From Alteromonadaceae bacterium (GTDB lineage: Bacteria > Pseudomonadota > Gammaproteobacteria > Enterobacterales > Alteromonadaceae), in contig JABSOI010000047.1 of NCBI GenBank assembly GCA_013216015.1, positions 1 through 46,516 on the forward strand: a DNA stretch of 46,516 bases, in the 5' to 3' direction. The position numbers were made by a program, and so were the translations under genes. Each line of letters opens with the position of its first letter. Position 1 is the stretch's first letter. Under the pieces are notes generated by a model. The model made no database searches. It saw nothing but the letters and a program-made list of their open reading frames with translations, and was not told the DNA's origin. This document shows positions 27,822 to 37,674 of this stretch, one piece after another.

Positions 27822-28688
27822 ATGAATTCATTTACAAGATTATTTGTTGTATTTGCACTGACAAGTATAAGTTTTGTTAGCCATGTTAATACATCGCTCG
27901 CCAATACTAATGAAACCACTCAAAGTACGCTCGGTGAAACGTTTACCTTGCCGTCAAAAGTGCTGAATCAAGACCGCAGTATTCAGGTTTATCTGCCACC
28001 TGGTTACCTTCAATCTAAACAACAATATCCGGTTTTATATGTTTTGGATGGTCAGTGGCATTTCACTAATGCAGTGGCTATTCAGCGGTCATTGATAGTG
28101 CCTAGCATATTGCCTGAAATGATTGTTGTCGGCATTGTCAATAATAAAACTTTAAGAAGGACGTTGTTTGGCGAGCAAAATGAAAAGTTTCAACAATACT
28201 TAGCTGATGAAGTGCTGCCGTTTATTGATGGAAAATTCAGAACATCTCAAGAGCGGTTGCTGTTTGGTTGGGAAATGGGGGCGTTTTTCGCCAGTTTTGC
28301 TATTTTACATGAAAAACAGCTATTTAACGGGGCAATCTCTACCAACGGTGGGGAGGCTTCCGATGAGTTGATTAACCGATTTAACCAGCTAAACATGGCG
28401 AGTAAAAAATATCTCTATATTGCAAATTCAATAAAGGACATCTATACCATTCAATCCAGTGATGAATTGTCGCAGCAACTCAGCGCAAAAATAGTAAAAA
28501 ACCTCAATTGGCAGTATCAAAAATTTAACGATGAAGTACACGAATCGTTACCCTATGTAGCCATGTATCAGGGGTTAAAAAATTATTACCATAATTTTGG
28601 AACCTTGTCTTTTAGCAGTATTAATGAATACGTCAAGCTTGGCGGCATGGGGTACCAGTCTGAACATAACCGACTCGTCAGGAGGTGA
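27822..28688 (+). CDS. Esterase-D/IroE-like alpha/beta hydrolase homologue lacking the nucleophile serine, truncated
   Basis: A 288-aa secreted protein with a signal peptide (about residues 1-27, ending near SLANTN). It follows the esterase pattern: RSIQVYLPPGYLQSKQQYPV, LYVLDGQWHF, then RTSQERLLFG. The nucleophile elbow, normally GHSxGG, reads GWEMGA, so Ser is replaced by Glu. The later histidine loop (DEVHESLP) is present. The C-terminal region usual in relatives, with about 50-100 more residues, is missing, and the frame ends in SEHNRLVRR. Either a pseudogene in decay or a non-catalytic binding protein. The ribosome site TAGGAAA is present. Confidence 0.7.
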   Translation: MNSFTRLFVVFALTSISFVSHVNTSLANTNETTQSTLGETFTLPSKVLNQDRSIQVYLPPGYLQSKQQYPVLYVLDGQWHFTNAVAIQRSLIVPSILPEMIVVGIVNNKTLRRTLFGEQNEKFQQYLADEVLPFIDGKFRTSQERLLFGWEMGAFFASFAILHEKQLFNGAISTNGGEASDELINRFNQLNMASKKYLYIANSIKDIYTIQSSDELSQQLSAKIVKNLNWQYQKFNDEVHESLPYVAMYQGLKNYYHNFGTLSFSSINEYVKLGGMGYQSEHNRLVRR

Positions 28689-29062
28689 TCATGATGATAT
28701 TTTTTAAGGGCTAAAACTATCATAAGCCAATGAAAACGAATGCCTGAACATCAATAACAAGTTGTTTGGGCATTCCCATGTTTATCGTAGCGAAAATAGT
28801 CACTATGATGAAATTGGCAGGTTTATTGGAGTCGACGTTAATTTGGCTAAAAGTATGATGGAGTTTGGGAAAAGTTATGATGTTATTTGGTTTATTGCAT
28901 TATTTTATTTTGGTAAACCTCCAAAATCGTATGATGATAAATTGGGAATGTAGCCTAAATATTGCCAAATTGTATGATAGATAATTTGGGAAAAAGTACG
29001 GCAGGAAATTGGTCGACTACAACTAACTCTTCATGAATATCAACTCAGATTAGTCATAATTT
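28689..29062. other. Gap after the esterase homologue
   Basis: A plus frame at 28762-28953 (63 codons, with ENSHYDEIGRFIGVDVNLAK) could be a scrambled continuation of a damaged gene, but has no recognised family and no ribosome site. Nothing else seen. Confidence 0.3.
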
Positions 29063-29082
29063 GGGGTTCTTCCGCAGACCCC
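29063..29082 (-). terminator. Weak hairpin at the end of the export operon
   Basis: GGGGT/ACCCC stem with one more pair (C-G) separated by a bulge, 9 nt after the permease stop on the minus strand. The following tract is not T-rich, so it is only a candidate. Confidence 0.3.
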
Positions 29083-29091
29083 CTATAGCAT

Positions 29092-29799
29092 TCAATCAGC
29101 TAACATGACCTCGCTTCTATCCGCTCTGGAAAAAGCTAAAAACGCTATTCCAAGTATTAATATCGCAAAACCAACATGATTCTGAATTGACCAGGCAAAC
29201 AGTTCTCCGGTGCCAACATCTATAACCTCAATGGGGTTAAATAATGGTGACCAACGGCTACTTGTACTAGTCATATTGAAATAGCCAACACAAAGCGTGA
29301 GCAGCACAGCTACCAGTTCATTTTTTACCAGTGCACCAGCCCACATGGCAAACACTAAGAAAAAAACTGCTCCTTGAAATGCACCGTAAATTGCCGATAC
29401 AGTAAAATCATTAAAAAATAGTGAAGTAGCCAGTACTAAAAGAACTTCAACACACAGAAGCAATAATGTCACCGCAATTAATTTGGATATCCAAACGCGT
29501 CGGGAACCGCCAGGAACTGTATAGCTCACTTCTAGTGTTCTTTGTTCGATTTCATGCGCAATAATTTTTACGCCTATCCCAATGGCAACACAATAAAGAG
29601 GGGTTCCGATCAAAAAGTTTTGTGCGTCTACAGCTGTTAAACCTGTTTCTCTCCAACCCAAAAATATCATCAACGCCTGGATTAAAGGCCATACAAGCAC
29701 CGCAATCATTACAATCCAATATCGCCGACCCAACTGTACCAATATGGAAAGTTTCAATAGCAAAACCCAATCAAGTATTTGTCCCTTTACTTTATTCAT
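29092..29799 (-). CDS. ABC-2-type permease, last gene of the export operon
   Basis: A 235-aa protein with six hydrophobic helices (about residues 28-48, 62-80, 107-128, 135-155, 159-175 and 209-227) and the cytoplasmic HEIEQRTLEV segment typical of ABC-2 permeases. ATG 29799 (MNKVKGQ) is chosen because it overlaps the stop of the upstream RND-ABC fusion by 8 nt (ATGAATAA); a longer frame to 29958 would only shadow the fusion gene. It probably supplies the membrane channel for the ABC ATPase domain of that fusion protein. No substrate is visible from sequence alone. Confidence 0.8.
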   Translation of the reverse strand: MNKVKGQILDWVLLLKLSILVQLGRRYWIVMIAVLVWPLIQALMIFLGWRETGLTAVDAQNFLIGTPLYCVAIGIGVKIIAHEIEQRTLEVSYTVPGGSRRVWISKLIAVTLLLLCVEVLLVLATSLFFNDFTVSAIYGAFQGAVFFLVFAMWAGALVKNELVAVLLTLCVGYFNMTSTSSRWSPLFNPIEVIDVGTGELFAWSIQNHVGFAILILGIAFLAFSRADRSEVMLAD

Positions 29800-32700
29800 C
29801 TTGTGGCACCGCTTGATTAAATAATTGAAAATAACCGTCTTCCAAATTAGATCCCACAACTTCTGCCTGCTGGTGAGGTTTATGTTCGGCCAGCACGCGT
29901 AAATTGACATTACCCTGTTGTTCCACAGATTGGCTGATAACATTATTCTGTTTTTCAAAATGCTGAGCTTCTAACTTTGGAAGAATGACCTGCCAAATTT
30001 TATCTTTCGCCAGCTCTGATAAATGTTGTGGCGTGCCATCAAAGACTAAGCTTCCTGATTTTAATACAATGACTCTATCACAAGATACTGCAACATCTTC
30101 AATGACATGTGTTGAAAATAAAATAACACGATCTTTTGCTAGTTTTGCTAATAAGTTCCTGAATCGAATTCTTTCTCTAGGGTCCAATCCTGCCGTGGGT
30201 TCATCTACAATAATAACTGAAGGCCGTTGAAGTAAGGTTCTCGCCACGGCAACTCTCTGCCGCATCCCCCCAGAATATGTTGAAATCTTTTGGTTTTGCT
30301 TCTTTTCTAATCCAACTTCAATTATCAATTGATCAACTCGATTATTTCGCTCAACCCGGTCGCCAATTTGATACAACAAGGCAAAATAATTTAAGTATTC
30401 TTTACAAGTAAGATGGTCAGGTAGTCCAAACTCCTGTGGTAAATAACCAATTAAACGAGCGAGATTGCGGCCTATTTTACGTCTCTCAACATTCGCATAA
30501 TAAATAGTACCTACGCTGCTATCCAGTACATTGGCTAATAATCTCAACAGGGTTGTCTTGCCAGCGCCATTAGGACCAAGTATTCCAATCAACCCTGCTT
30601 CTGCACGAAAATTAAGTGACGACAAAGCGGTAAATTCTTTTTTGGGTAAATCCAGAGCAAAGAATCGTAAACAAAAAGCTCGCCAGTTCGATCGTATAGA
30701 TTGAAAGCGACCTGATCGCGACTTGATAGGCACCGACCCGTCGATAACAAGAGTAGCAGTACGGCGACCTAATTGTATTACAAAGGTAACTATCGACAGT
30801 AAAACTACCGACTCTAAATGCATTTGTTGTGGCTGATCATTGAAAACAGGTAACAATATGTAGTACACAACGAGCACAGCAAGAACACTCCACGGCATCA
30901 CTATTGTTATGGTTTTATCAAAGAATGAATGATCTCCGCTCTTTTGTTGCGATTTGAAGGATAAACTGTATAACAAACGTATTTTTATAAGAGCACGACG
31001 CAAAAAACCACCAGCTAAATAAGCAAAAGAAATTTGCCATAATAGTGTTTGAAGATTACTGACCAAATACATTGAAGCGATAAATAAAAGAATCATCAAT
31101 AAAATAGAATCTTTCAATTGTGCAGGGTTGCTCAATTCTTTTTTTCGAGATAATTCAACACAGCGCCGCCAAGTTTTTACAATCAGGCCTGATTGGCCGT
31201 AGGTTTTACTTAAAAAGCGCGTTTCGACCACCATCTTTGTCGTATCAATTTGACATTCTGGTTGACGATAAAATATTCGTAATAATATCCAGAACAAAAA
31301 TCCTGCGATAGCGCAAGTTATCAACACTTGCCAAACAAACGATTCTAGCTGTCCAGTGATAATTAACGGCGATATTATTGAAGCAGTTACAGCAACCCAT
31401 AACAACAGTTTCCACGGTCCGAGGACTCCCATTATCTTATCGACTTTAGATAACACAACAAAACCAATAGGAATGACTAACAAAGTCAATAAAGTTGAAG
31501 TCACTAACCCTCCAATCACTACCGTTGCAAAAGGAGGCCACACTGCTAACTCTTGCCCTTGCGAGAAAGCCAATGGGCATAAGCCTGCAATGGTTGTACA
31601 AGATGTCATTAATACAGGTCTTACCCTTTCACGTACAGCTGTCATTGCTGCTTTTCCCCCACTGCAACCGCTTGTTCGCAACATTTGTTGCATTCGGTCC
31701 ACAAGTAAGATAGCTGGATTCACTGTTAGCCCCAGTAACACCACGACGCCAATTACGGCTATCATATCGATCCCCAGACCTGCCACTAAAAGTGCCCAAA
31801 TAGAACCAATGACGGTTAAAGGTACCGTCAATAATATTAATAAAGGCATAGTCAGTGACTCGAACGACACTGCCAAAAGTGCAAAGAGGAGGAGAATAAT
31901 TGGTATTATGATGAGTTTAAACCAATCCGTTGACTCGTTACTTTCAATTAAGTTTATTGTATAACCTTCCGGCCTGTAAATATCTTGAATAAGGTCGCCT
32001 ATCTTTGATTCTAAAGCAATTCGTTCAGGCCCGGATTTGGGTGCGTATTCATTTAACTGAAAAGAGACTCGTAGCTCTCGTCTGCCATTTTGATGAGCAA
32101 TAGCAAGGGGTGAGGCCCTACGTTTAATAGTAGCTAACTCACTTAAAGACAGAACGGCGTGTTCGGTCAAAATTGGTAAATTAAGAAGTACCTTCAAGGC
32201 CTTAGCCTCTTTTTGTTCCACGTGTCTTATGATAATAGGAATGTCTTTACCATTAGCCAAGTTGAATCCCAACGGCATTCGTTGCCCTTCCCGACCGATT
32301 GATACAAGAGCTTTCAGAGCATCAGCCGAATGCAGAAAGTGAGGTGCTAAGCTCGAAGAATTAGTTTCAACATAAATTTCTTCCGGGCTTTTACGGCTAG
32401 ACACAGTGGCACCACTTATTTGTGGAATTGAATTGAGCCTTTCTTTTATCTGTTCGGCAAGTCGATTCAATTGAGCCATGTTTGGGCCAGAAATAGCAAC
32501 TTGAGATGATTGACTATTAAAACTATCAGATCCGTTGCTAGCTCCATTTCCACTTGTGCTAATCGGACGCAACTGAATGTTATTCATTCCGTTAACAGCA
32601 GCGTTAACCGTCCGTCTTACTCGTGCAGCGTTCACATCTTTGGGCCGAATATCCATTGACTCAAGAAAAATGGTCACTGAACCTTGCTCTTCTTGATAAT

Positions 32701-34531
32701 TACTTTCCACGCGTTGTACGCCATTGATGCCCATAGCCGCTTGTTCTAATCGTTCAAAAACCAGGCCCGCGGCTTCTAACGAACCGCCGCCATCGAATTC
32801 CACTTCAATTCTTACTTGATCAGCCTCCGTAGCAGGTTGAGCGATAGATTGAACCAGCACCCAGGGCAGAGCAATAATCACGGTCAACAAGATGGCTCCA
32901 AGGATCCCTATCACCCAAAGTGTCGGACGCCTCAAGGCTACTTTCAGAAAAGCCGAAAATAATTCCCGAGCCGGTTGCGGTATAACTGCACTACCTGAAG
33001 AAAGTCGGCTACCAGATAAATTTTGTTGGCTGGAAATGGGTGTTTGAGTAGCAAGTCTTTGAGCTAACATCGGAACCAAACCAATCGCAACCAATAAAGA
33101 AGCTGCCAAAGGAAATAATATTGCAGGCACAATATTATTTAATGCCAATCTTACGGTGAGAGGAATTTCTTGTAAGTAAATAATAGGGAGAAAAACGATC
33201 GCATTTGTCGCACTGGCGGTAATAATGGCACGAATTGTTCTTTGGATACCCTGAACCGCTGCTACGTCAGGTTTTAGTCCTTTTTCCATGTTTCGTTGAA
33301 CAGCTTCATGGACCACTATACTGTTATCGACCAACATACCTACACCGATGACAAGGCCAAATAGCGTAAATAAATTCAGGGTGTACCCAGCTAAATATAA
33401 AAAAGCCCCTGCGATAAGCAAACTCATAGGTACTGCGATAGCAACGACCGCCACAGCTTTAAGCGCTTTCAAAAACAAAAATAAAACCAATAAAGCAATT
33501 AAGAAACCAGACACAGCGAGACGTTGCAAGTTACCGAGCTGTTCTTCTACTTTTTCAGAAGCGTCAAAACTGACCACTAAATCCACATTGTAGGGTTTGA
33601 ACTGGTTCCTTAAAGACTCTAATTTCGTGTGCAAGCGCTGACCTAGTTGAACTAAATTAGCCCCTTGGTCTTGAAAAACAACCAGTGACACTGAAGTTTG
33701 GCCATTGACCCTGGAAACGCTTTTTTGTGGGGCAGACGCAATTTTTATTTCCGCCACGTGGCTTAGCAGCACAGGTAAATGTGGTGAAATGCGAATATCA
33801 CCTAGCGCAGCCAGCTCACCCGGTCGATCGTCAATGACTACAGAAATTCGCTGGTGCACTTCTTCTGTACTCCCAAGATAATGCAATTCTCCGATCGACC
33901 TTTTTAATGCAGCCGAAGCATCAGACATCCTTACACCTAACTCAGCGCATCGACTAGCGTCAAGCAAAACCGTAACTTCCCTGCTTGCACCGCCAAAAAC
34001 AAAGATTCGGCTAACGCCCTCTACCGCCTCCAACGTTGGTTGCATTCGTTCTTCAACCAGATCTCGTAATACATTTCCATCGTCTCCACCCAATATCTGC
34101 ACACTCATAACAAAGCGACTTATCACAGAAGTATCTTGTGATGAAACTCGGATTATTGTGCCTGTGGGCTGATGACGGGTTAAATCTGCCGCTATTCTTC
34201 GCAGCTCCAATTCTCGGATCCGATAATTACTTCCAGGCTCAAATTCAATATTGAGCGTCCCTTGATTTCCTGCTATTTCTCCCCAGGTTTTTGTTACCCC
34301 TGGCAACTGCTTTATTCGGGATTCCATGGGGATCAAAATCTCACGTTCAATAACAGCGGGATCAGAACCTGGTCTGAAATATTTAACGTAGAGCTGTTCG
34401 CCACTCGAAGACGGGATCAATTCAATTGGTAGTTTAAACCAGGAAAACAAACCCAATAATGCCATGGCAAGAAAAAACATACTCATTGCCACGGGTCTTT
34501 GAACTGGAATAGAGAGGAGTGTGCTCTTCAT
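29792..34531 (-). CDS. RND efflux permease fused to a membrane linker and an ABC ATPase domain
   Basis: A 1579-aa single open frame. Residues 1-1030 are a full RND pump: TM1 after RPVAMSMFF, porter domains, TM4 with VGMLVDNSIVV (one acidic residue, Asp402, instead of two), a second half with LTVNPAILLVD at the TM10 position where AcrB has a lysine. Residues 1040-1260 add about six more hydrophobic helices in three pairs. Residues 1290-1510 are a complete ABC ATPase: Walker A GPNGAGKTT (1319-1327), Q-loop in YLPQEFG, signature SGGMRQ (1420-1425), Walker B VIIVDEP (about 1439-1445) and H-loop His1475. There is no stop, repeat or frame switch at the joints. It begins 1 nt after the stop of a second RND pump and overlaps the next permease. 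Probably exports or extrudes the NRPS product. Confidence 0.88.
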   Translation of the reverse strand: MKSTLLSIPVQRPVAMSMFFLAMALLGLFSWFKLPIELIPSSSGEQLYVKYFRPGSDPAVIEREILIPMESRIKQLPGVTKTWGEIAGNQGTLNIEFEPGSNYRIRELELRRIAADLTRHQPTGTIIRVSSQDTSVISRFVMSVQILGGDDGNVLRDLVEERMQPTLEAVEGVSRIFVFGGASREVTVLLDASRCAELGVRMSDASAALKRSIGELHYLGSTEEVHQRISVVIDDRPGELAALGDIRISPHLPVLLSHVAEIKIASAPQKSVSRVNGQTSVSLVVFQDQGANLVQLGQRLHTKLESLRNQFKPYNVDLVVSFDASEKVEEQLGNLQRLAVSGFLIALLVLFLFLKALKAVAVVAIAVPMSLLIAGAFLYLAGYTLNLFTLFGLVIGVGMLVDNSIVVHEAVQRNMEKGLKPDVAAVQGIQRTIRAIITASATNAIVFLPIIYLQEIPLTVRLALNNIVPAILFPLAASLLVAIGLVPMLAQRLATQTPISSQQNLSGSRLSSGSAVIPQPARELFSAFLKVALRRPTLWVIGILGAILLTVIIALPWVLVQSIAQPATEADQVRIEVEFDGGGSLEAAGLVFERLEQAAMGINGVQRVESNYQEEQGSVTIFLESMDIRPKDVNAARVRRTVNAAVNGMNNIQLRPISTSGNGASNGSDSFNSQSSQVAISGPNMAQLNRLAEQIKERLNSIPQISGATVSSRKSPEEIYVETNSSSLAPHFLHSADALKALVSIGREGQRMPLGFNLANGKDIPIIIRHVEQKEAKALKVLLNLPILTEHAVLSLSELATIKRRASPLAIAHQNGRRELRVSFQLNEYAPKSGPERIALESKIGDLIQDIYRPEGYTINLIESNESTDWFKLIIIPIILLLFALLAVSFESLTMPLLILLTVPLTVIGSIWALLVAGLGIDMIAVIGVVVLLGLTVNPAILLVDRMQQMLRTSGCSGGKAAMTAVRERVRPVLMTSCTTIAGLCPLAFSQGQELAVWPPFATVVIGGLVTSTLLTLLVIPIGFVVLSKVDKIMGVLGPWKLLLWVAVTASIISPLIITGQLESFVWQVLITCAIAGFLFWILLRIFYRQPECQIDTTKMVVETRFLSKTYGQSGLIVKTWRRCVELSRKKELSNPAQLKDSILLMILLFIASMYLVSNLQTLLWQISFAYLAGGFLRRALIKIRLLYSLSFKSQQKSGDHSFFDKTITIVMPWSVLAVLVVYYILLPVFNDQPQQMHLESVVLLSIVTFVIQLGRRTATLVIDGSVPIKSRSGRFQSIRSNWRAFCLRFFALDLPKKEFTALSSLNFRAEAGLIGILGPNGAGKTTLLRLLANVLDSSVGTIYYANVERRKIGRNLARLIGYLPQEFGLPDHLTCKEYLNYFALLYQIGDRVERNNRVDQLIIEVGLEKKQNQKISTYSGGMRQRVAVARTLLQRPSVIIVDEPTAGLDPRERIRFRNLLAKLAKDRVILFSTHVIEDVAVSCDRVIVLKSGSLVFDGTPQHLSELAKDKIWQVILPKLEAQHFEKQNNVISQSVEQQGNVNLRVLAEHKPHQQAEVVGSNLEDGYFQLFNQAVPQDE

Positions 34532-34532
34532 T

Positions 34533-37500
34533 TTAAATTGAGTCTTGAGCTGATTTTGAAAAAAGTGTTTTTTTAAGTCTAAATTTTAATTTATCCAGGC
34601 TTAGGTAAATACAAGGAATAACAAATAGACAGCCTATTGTTGAAGCAATAATACCTCCAACAACGGTCCAGGCTAACGGGCTTCTCAACTGTGCCGCTTC
34701 TCCAGAGCTAAGTGCTAAAGGAAGCAACGAAAGTACGGTGGTTGCAGTGGTCATAATAATTGGACGCAGTCTAAGTGAAACAGCACGAGCGAGTGCCGCT
34801 CGTTGTTCTGTGCCATTTTGAATTAAGTTTCTGGCAGTTTGCGTTAACAATATCGCATCGTTAACAACAACACCTACTAGAACAACAAATCCAAGCATCG
34901 CCATTACACCGATAGGTTCACCTTGGGGAACCAGGACAATAGACACACCGATGATCGCGATTGGGATGGAAGCTAATATCGCGACAGGAAGTAAGAAAGA
35001 TTCGAAACTACCGGCCAAAACCATTAAAACTAACAACATAGCCAGAGCAGCAGCCCAACTTAGCTCATTGACCGTTGAGAGTCTTTCTGCTTCTTCTCCC
35101 GCCAAAATTGCCGTAGTCCCCGTCATAAGGCTTGTATTTAACACGGCATCTTGTGCTATCTGCCGTGCTTCTGGATTAGTATAACCTGGCCTAATTAACG
35201 CCGTTACCCGAGCAACGCGGCGCTGATTTTTGCGTAGGATCTCGTGAGCACCAGGCTTTAATTCAATTTCGGCAAAATCTCCAATAGTGAGTAATTTACC
35301 ATTACTCGTTAGAAAAGAAAGATTTAAAATCTGCTCTGAATCGACTTCAGGTAAGGTTATCAAAACGTCTCTTGTTTCATCACCCAAAGACAACGTAGTT
35401 ACCTTAAGTCCATTAAGAGCCGCTGCAATAACAGGACGGATAATTTCCTGGCTCACTCCCAATCCATCCGCTAGTTTCCTGTTAAGTTTTATGTGTAATT
35501 CTTTCGGTGCCCCTTCAAAAGAAGTCTGTACGTTCCAGAGCGCGTCAGTCTGCTGAAGTTGATTTTGAATTTTTTCTGCACCGTAACGCAGATCTTCTAG
35601 AGAATTACCTGAAATTAGGATCTCAATTGCAGCACCAGATTTACCCAGAGCGAGGGTGAGTGCGGATGAACCTAGTTGCCAATCGACCTCTGTACCATAC
35701 AATTTTTCGATTGCAGGTGCTGCTGCTTCAACAACTTTACTCGCTGATATTCCTCCATCAGCGAGTCTAACCCTCAATGAGGCTGTATTTTCTGCAGTAT
35801 ACTGCTCTTGTACCAATCTTTCATTGTCGTCTAAGCGACCAACTTCAGATAGGATCGCTTCAAGATCCTGCCCTGCAGCTTTAGCCAATATTGCTTCTAC
35901 ATTGGAAACGTTGAACTCAGTTGACTCTATTTGTTGCCCGGCAGGGGCAGTGATCCTAAGCGTAAACTGTCTGGGATCCTCGGGAGGCAGAAGTTCAGTG
36001 CCAAGCTCTGATAATGAAGTGATTGCGATGGCAACGAGTAGAATGGTAATCAAAATGACTTTGCCTGGCTTAGCTAGCAGTTTAAAGACGAATGATTCTA
36101 ATCTTTTGCTCCCTGGATCAATATGTTGGATTTTCCCTTTTGAAAGTAAACTTACAGATAAAGCAGGGATCAAAAATATTGCTACAAATAATGAAGCAAT
36201 TAAAGAAACTACCACGGTAAAGGATATTCCCGATACCAGTTTTGAGGCTATGCCTTGAATAAACAGAACCGGGAGAAATACAATGCAAGTAGTTAAGGTG
36301 CTCGCTAATATTGCACCACCAACCATACCAGTACCCTTGGTTGCTGCATCGATGGGAGAATCCCCTGCAGCACGACGACGAAATATGCTTTCAATTACCA
36401 CAATCGAATTATCAACGAGCATACCAGCGCCAAGAGCAAGTCCACCCAACGTCATTAAATTTAGACTCAATCCTGAAAGTCCCATTGCAAAAATAGTGGT
36501 TAACAAAGAAACGGGTACGGCAATTATAACAATGACAATCAGACCTACACTACGTAAAAAAAGCATTAATAGCGTTATAGACAGTATAATGCCAAACAAC
36601 ATTGTGCTTTCTACATCTGAAATAGAGTCTTCTACCAAAGCGGCTTCATCAGAAATAGTTTTTATCGATATTCCTGGCAGGCCTTTTTCGATAAATGGTA
36701 ATGAATCCCGAAGTATTTTTGACACTGAAACTGTATTTGCACCAGCTTCTTTATAAATAAACAAGCCAACGCCTTCTCGTCCATCCACTCGCACCAAGTT
36801 CGATATTTCAGCATCTACCACGGCTACTTTAGCAATATCTTTCACTCTAATAGCGGTGACAGCATCCCCTTCTGTACTGATAAAACGGACGACTACACGT
36901 TCTACGTCTTGTGGCGAGATCAATCTCGATTTACCACGAACTAACAAGATTTTGTCTTCGTCTTCTAAAGTACCTGCGTTAAAGTCAACATTACTGGCAC
37001 TAATTCGGCTCATTACTTCATTGATTGTGATCCCGTACGCTTTTATCCTGATGGGATCAACTTGAACTTCAACTTGCTTTACTCTACCACCACTTACCCG
37101 TACTTCTGCCACACCTTCGAGTTGTTCTAAACCAGGTGCTATCTGTCGCTTCGCCAATCTGCGTAATTCAGCTAAACTTGGTCCATCTGACTCAGCACTT
37201 AACCCAAGTATCACTATAGGTAACTGTTTAGTGTCAAAACGCTGTACCTTCACTTCATCAACTTCTGGGTCTGATGCAATAAAGGCCACGGCTCTATTTA
37301 CGTCGACTAAAGCTATATCAACATCAGTATTCCAACTAAAAGTAACACGGCAAATTAATCTCCCACTTCTTACAATCTGCTCAATCGAGCTTATTCCAGG
37401 TACCGTGAATAATAACTGCTCTATGCGTTCTCCGTATAACTGTTCCATTTGTTCTGCCGGACGGTCTCCCGAACTCACAGAAACTAAAACAGTAGGGCTT

Positions 37501-37637
37501 TGAATATCAGGAAAAAGATCTAAGGGTAAGTCTTTCCAGGAAATAATCCCCAGAATAGCAATAACAAAGGCAAGAACAGTAACCGCAATTGGGCGTCGAC
37601 CCGCTAGCGCAGCAAGGCTTTCTATCATAAAATGCAC
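34533..37637 (-). CDS. RND-type efflux pump permease
   Basis: A 1034-aa inner-membrane pump. TM1 follows RRPIAVTVLAFVIAILG, with periplasmic porter segments in each half (LPLDLFPDIQSPTV, then PEVDEVKVQRFDTKQLP), TM2-6 with ALGAGMLVDNSIVVIES carrying Asp-Asn, and TM8-12 with GVVVNDAILLTQTARN. It is drug- or lipid-type (HAE) rather than metal-type. The start is GTG at 37637 or ATG at 37628; both are close to CTC-rich leader and neither has a strong ribosome site. It lies 37 nt after the adaptor gene and 1 nt before the RND-ABC fusion. The two RND chains may form a mixed trimer, as in some adaptor-plus-two-pump systems; that is inference. Confidence 0.92.
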   Translation of the reverse strand: MHFMIESLAALAGRRPIAVTVLAFVIAILGIISWKDLPLDLFPDIQSPTVLVSVSSGDRPAEQMEQLYGERIEQLLFTVPGISSIEQIVRSGRLICRVTFSWNTDVDIALVDVNRAVAFIASDPEVDEVKVQRFDTKQLPIVILGLSAESDGPSLAELRRLAKRQIAPGLEQLEGVAEVRVSGGRVKQVEVQVDPIRIKAYGITINEVMSRISASNVDFNAGTLEDEDKILLVRGKSRLISPQDVERVVVRFISTEGDAVTAIRVKDIAKVAVVDAEISNLVRVDGREGVGLFIYKEAGANTVSVSKILRDSLPFIEKGLPGISIKTISDEAALVEDSISDVESTMLFGIILSITLLMLFLRSVGLIVIVIIAVPVSLLTTIFAMGLSGLSLNLMTLGGLALGAGMLVDNSIVVIESIFRRRAAGDSPIDAATKGTGMVGGAILASTLTTCIVFLPVLFIQGIASKLVSGISFTVVVSLIASLFVAIFLIPALSVSLLSKGKIQHIDPGSKRLESFVFKLLAKPGKVILITILLVAIAITSLSELGTELLPPEDPRQFTLRITAPAGQQIESTEFNVSNVEAILAKAAGQDLEAILSEVGRLDDNERLVQEQYTAENTASLRVRLADGGISASKVVEAAAPAIEKLYGTEVDWQLGSSALTLALGKSGAAIEILISGNSLEDLRYGAEKIQNQLQQTDALWNVQTSFEGAPKELHIKLNRKLADGLGVSQEIIRPVIAAALNGLKVTTLSLGDETRDVLITLPEVDSEQILNLSFLTSNGKLLTIGDFAEIELKPGAHEILRKNQRRVARVTALIRPGYTNPEARQIAQDAVLNTSLMTGTTAILAGEEAERLSTVNELSWAAALAMLLVLMVLAGSFESFLLPVAILASIPIAIIGVSIVLVPQGEPIGVMAMLGFVVLVGVVVNDAILLTQTARNLIQNGTEQRAALARAVSLRLRPIIMTTATTVLSLLPLALSSGEAAQLRSPLAWTVVGGIIASTIGCLFVIPCIYLSLDKLKFRLKKTLFSKSAQDSI

Positions 37638-37674
37638 CGATGAGAGGTTATTAGTTTAGAGGCTAAAAACATAT

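Noticed and set aside
28762-28953. 63-codon plus-strand gene after the esterase homologue
   Set aside because: No family, no ribosome site, and the surrounding sequence looks like decay; left in the gap description only.
29800-29958. Longer N-terminus for the last ABC-2 permease
   Set aside because: Those 53 residues are read from inside the RND-ABC fusion gene; the ATG at 29799 overlapping its stop is the natural coupled start.
31356-31964. 202-codon frame opposite the RND-ABC fusion
   Set aside because: Antisense shadow of a strongly conserved coding strand; composition dominated by Thr/Ile/Asn from reverse reading.
35656-36756. Two long plus frames opposite the RND pump
   Set aside because: Antisense shadows of the pump gene, without start signals or family features.
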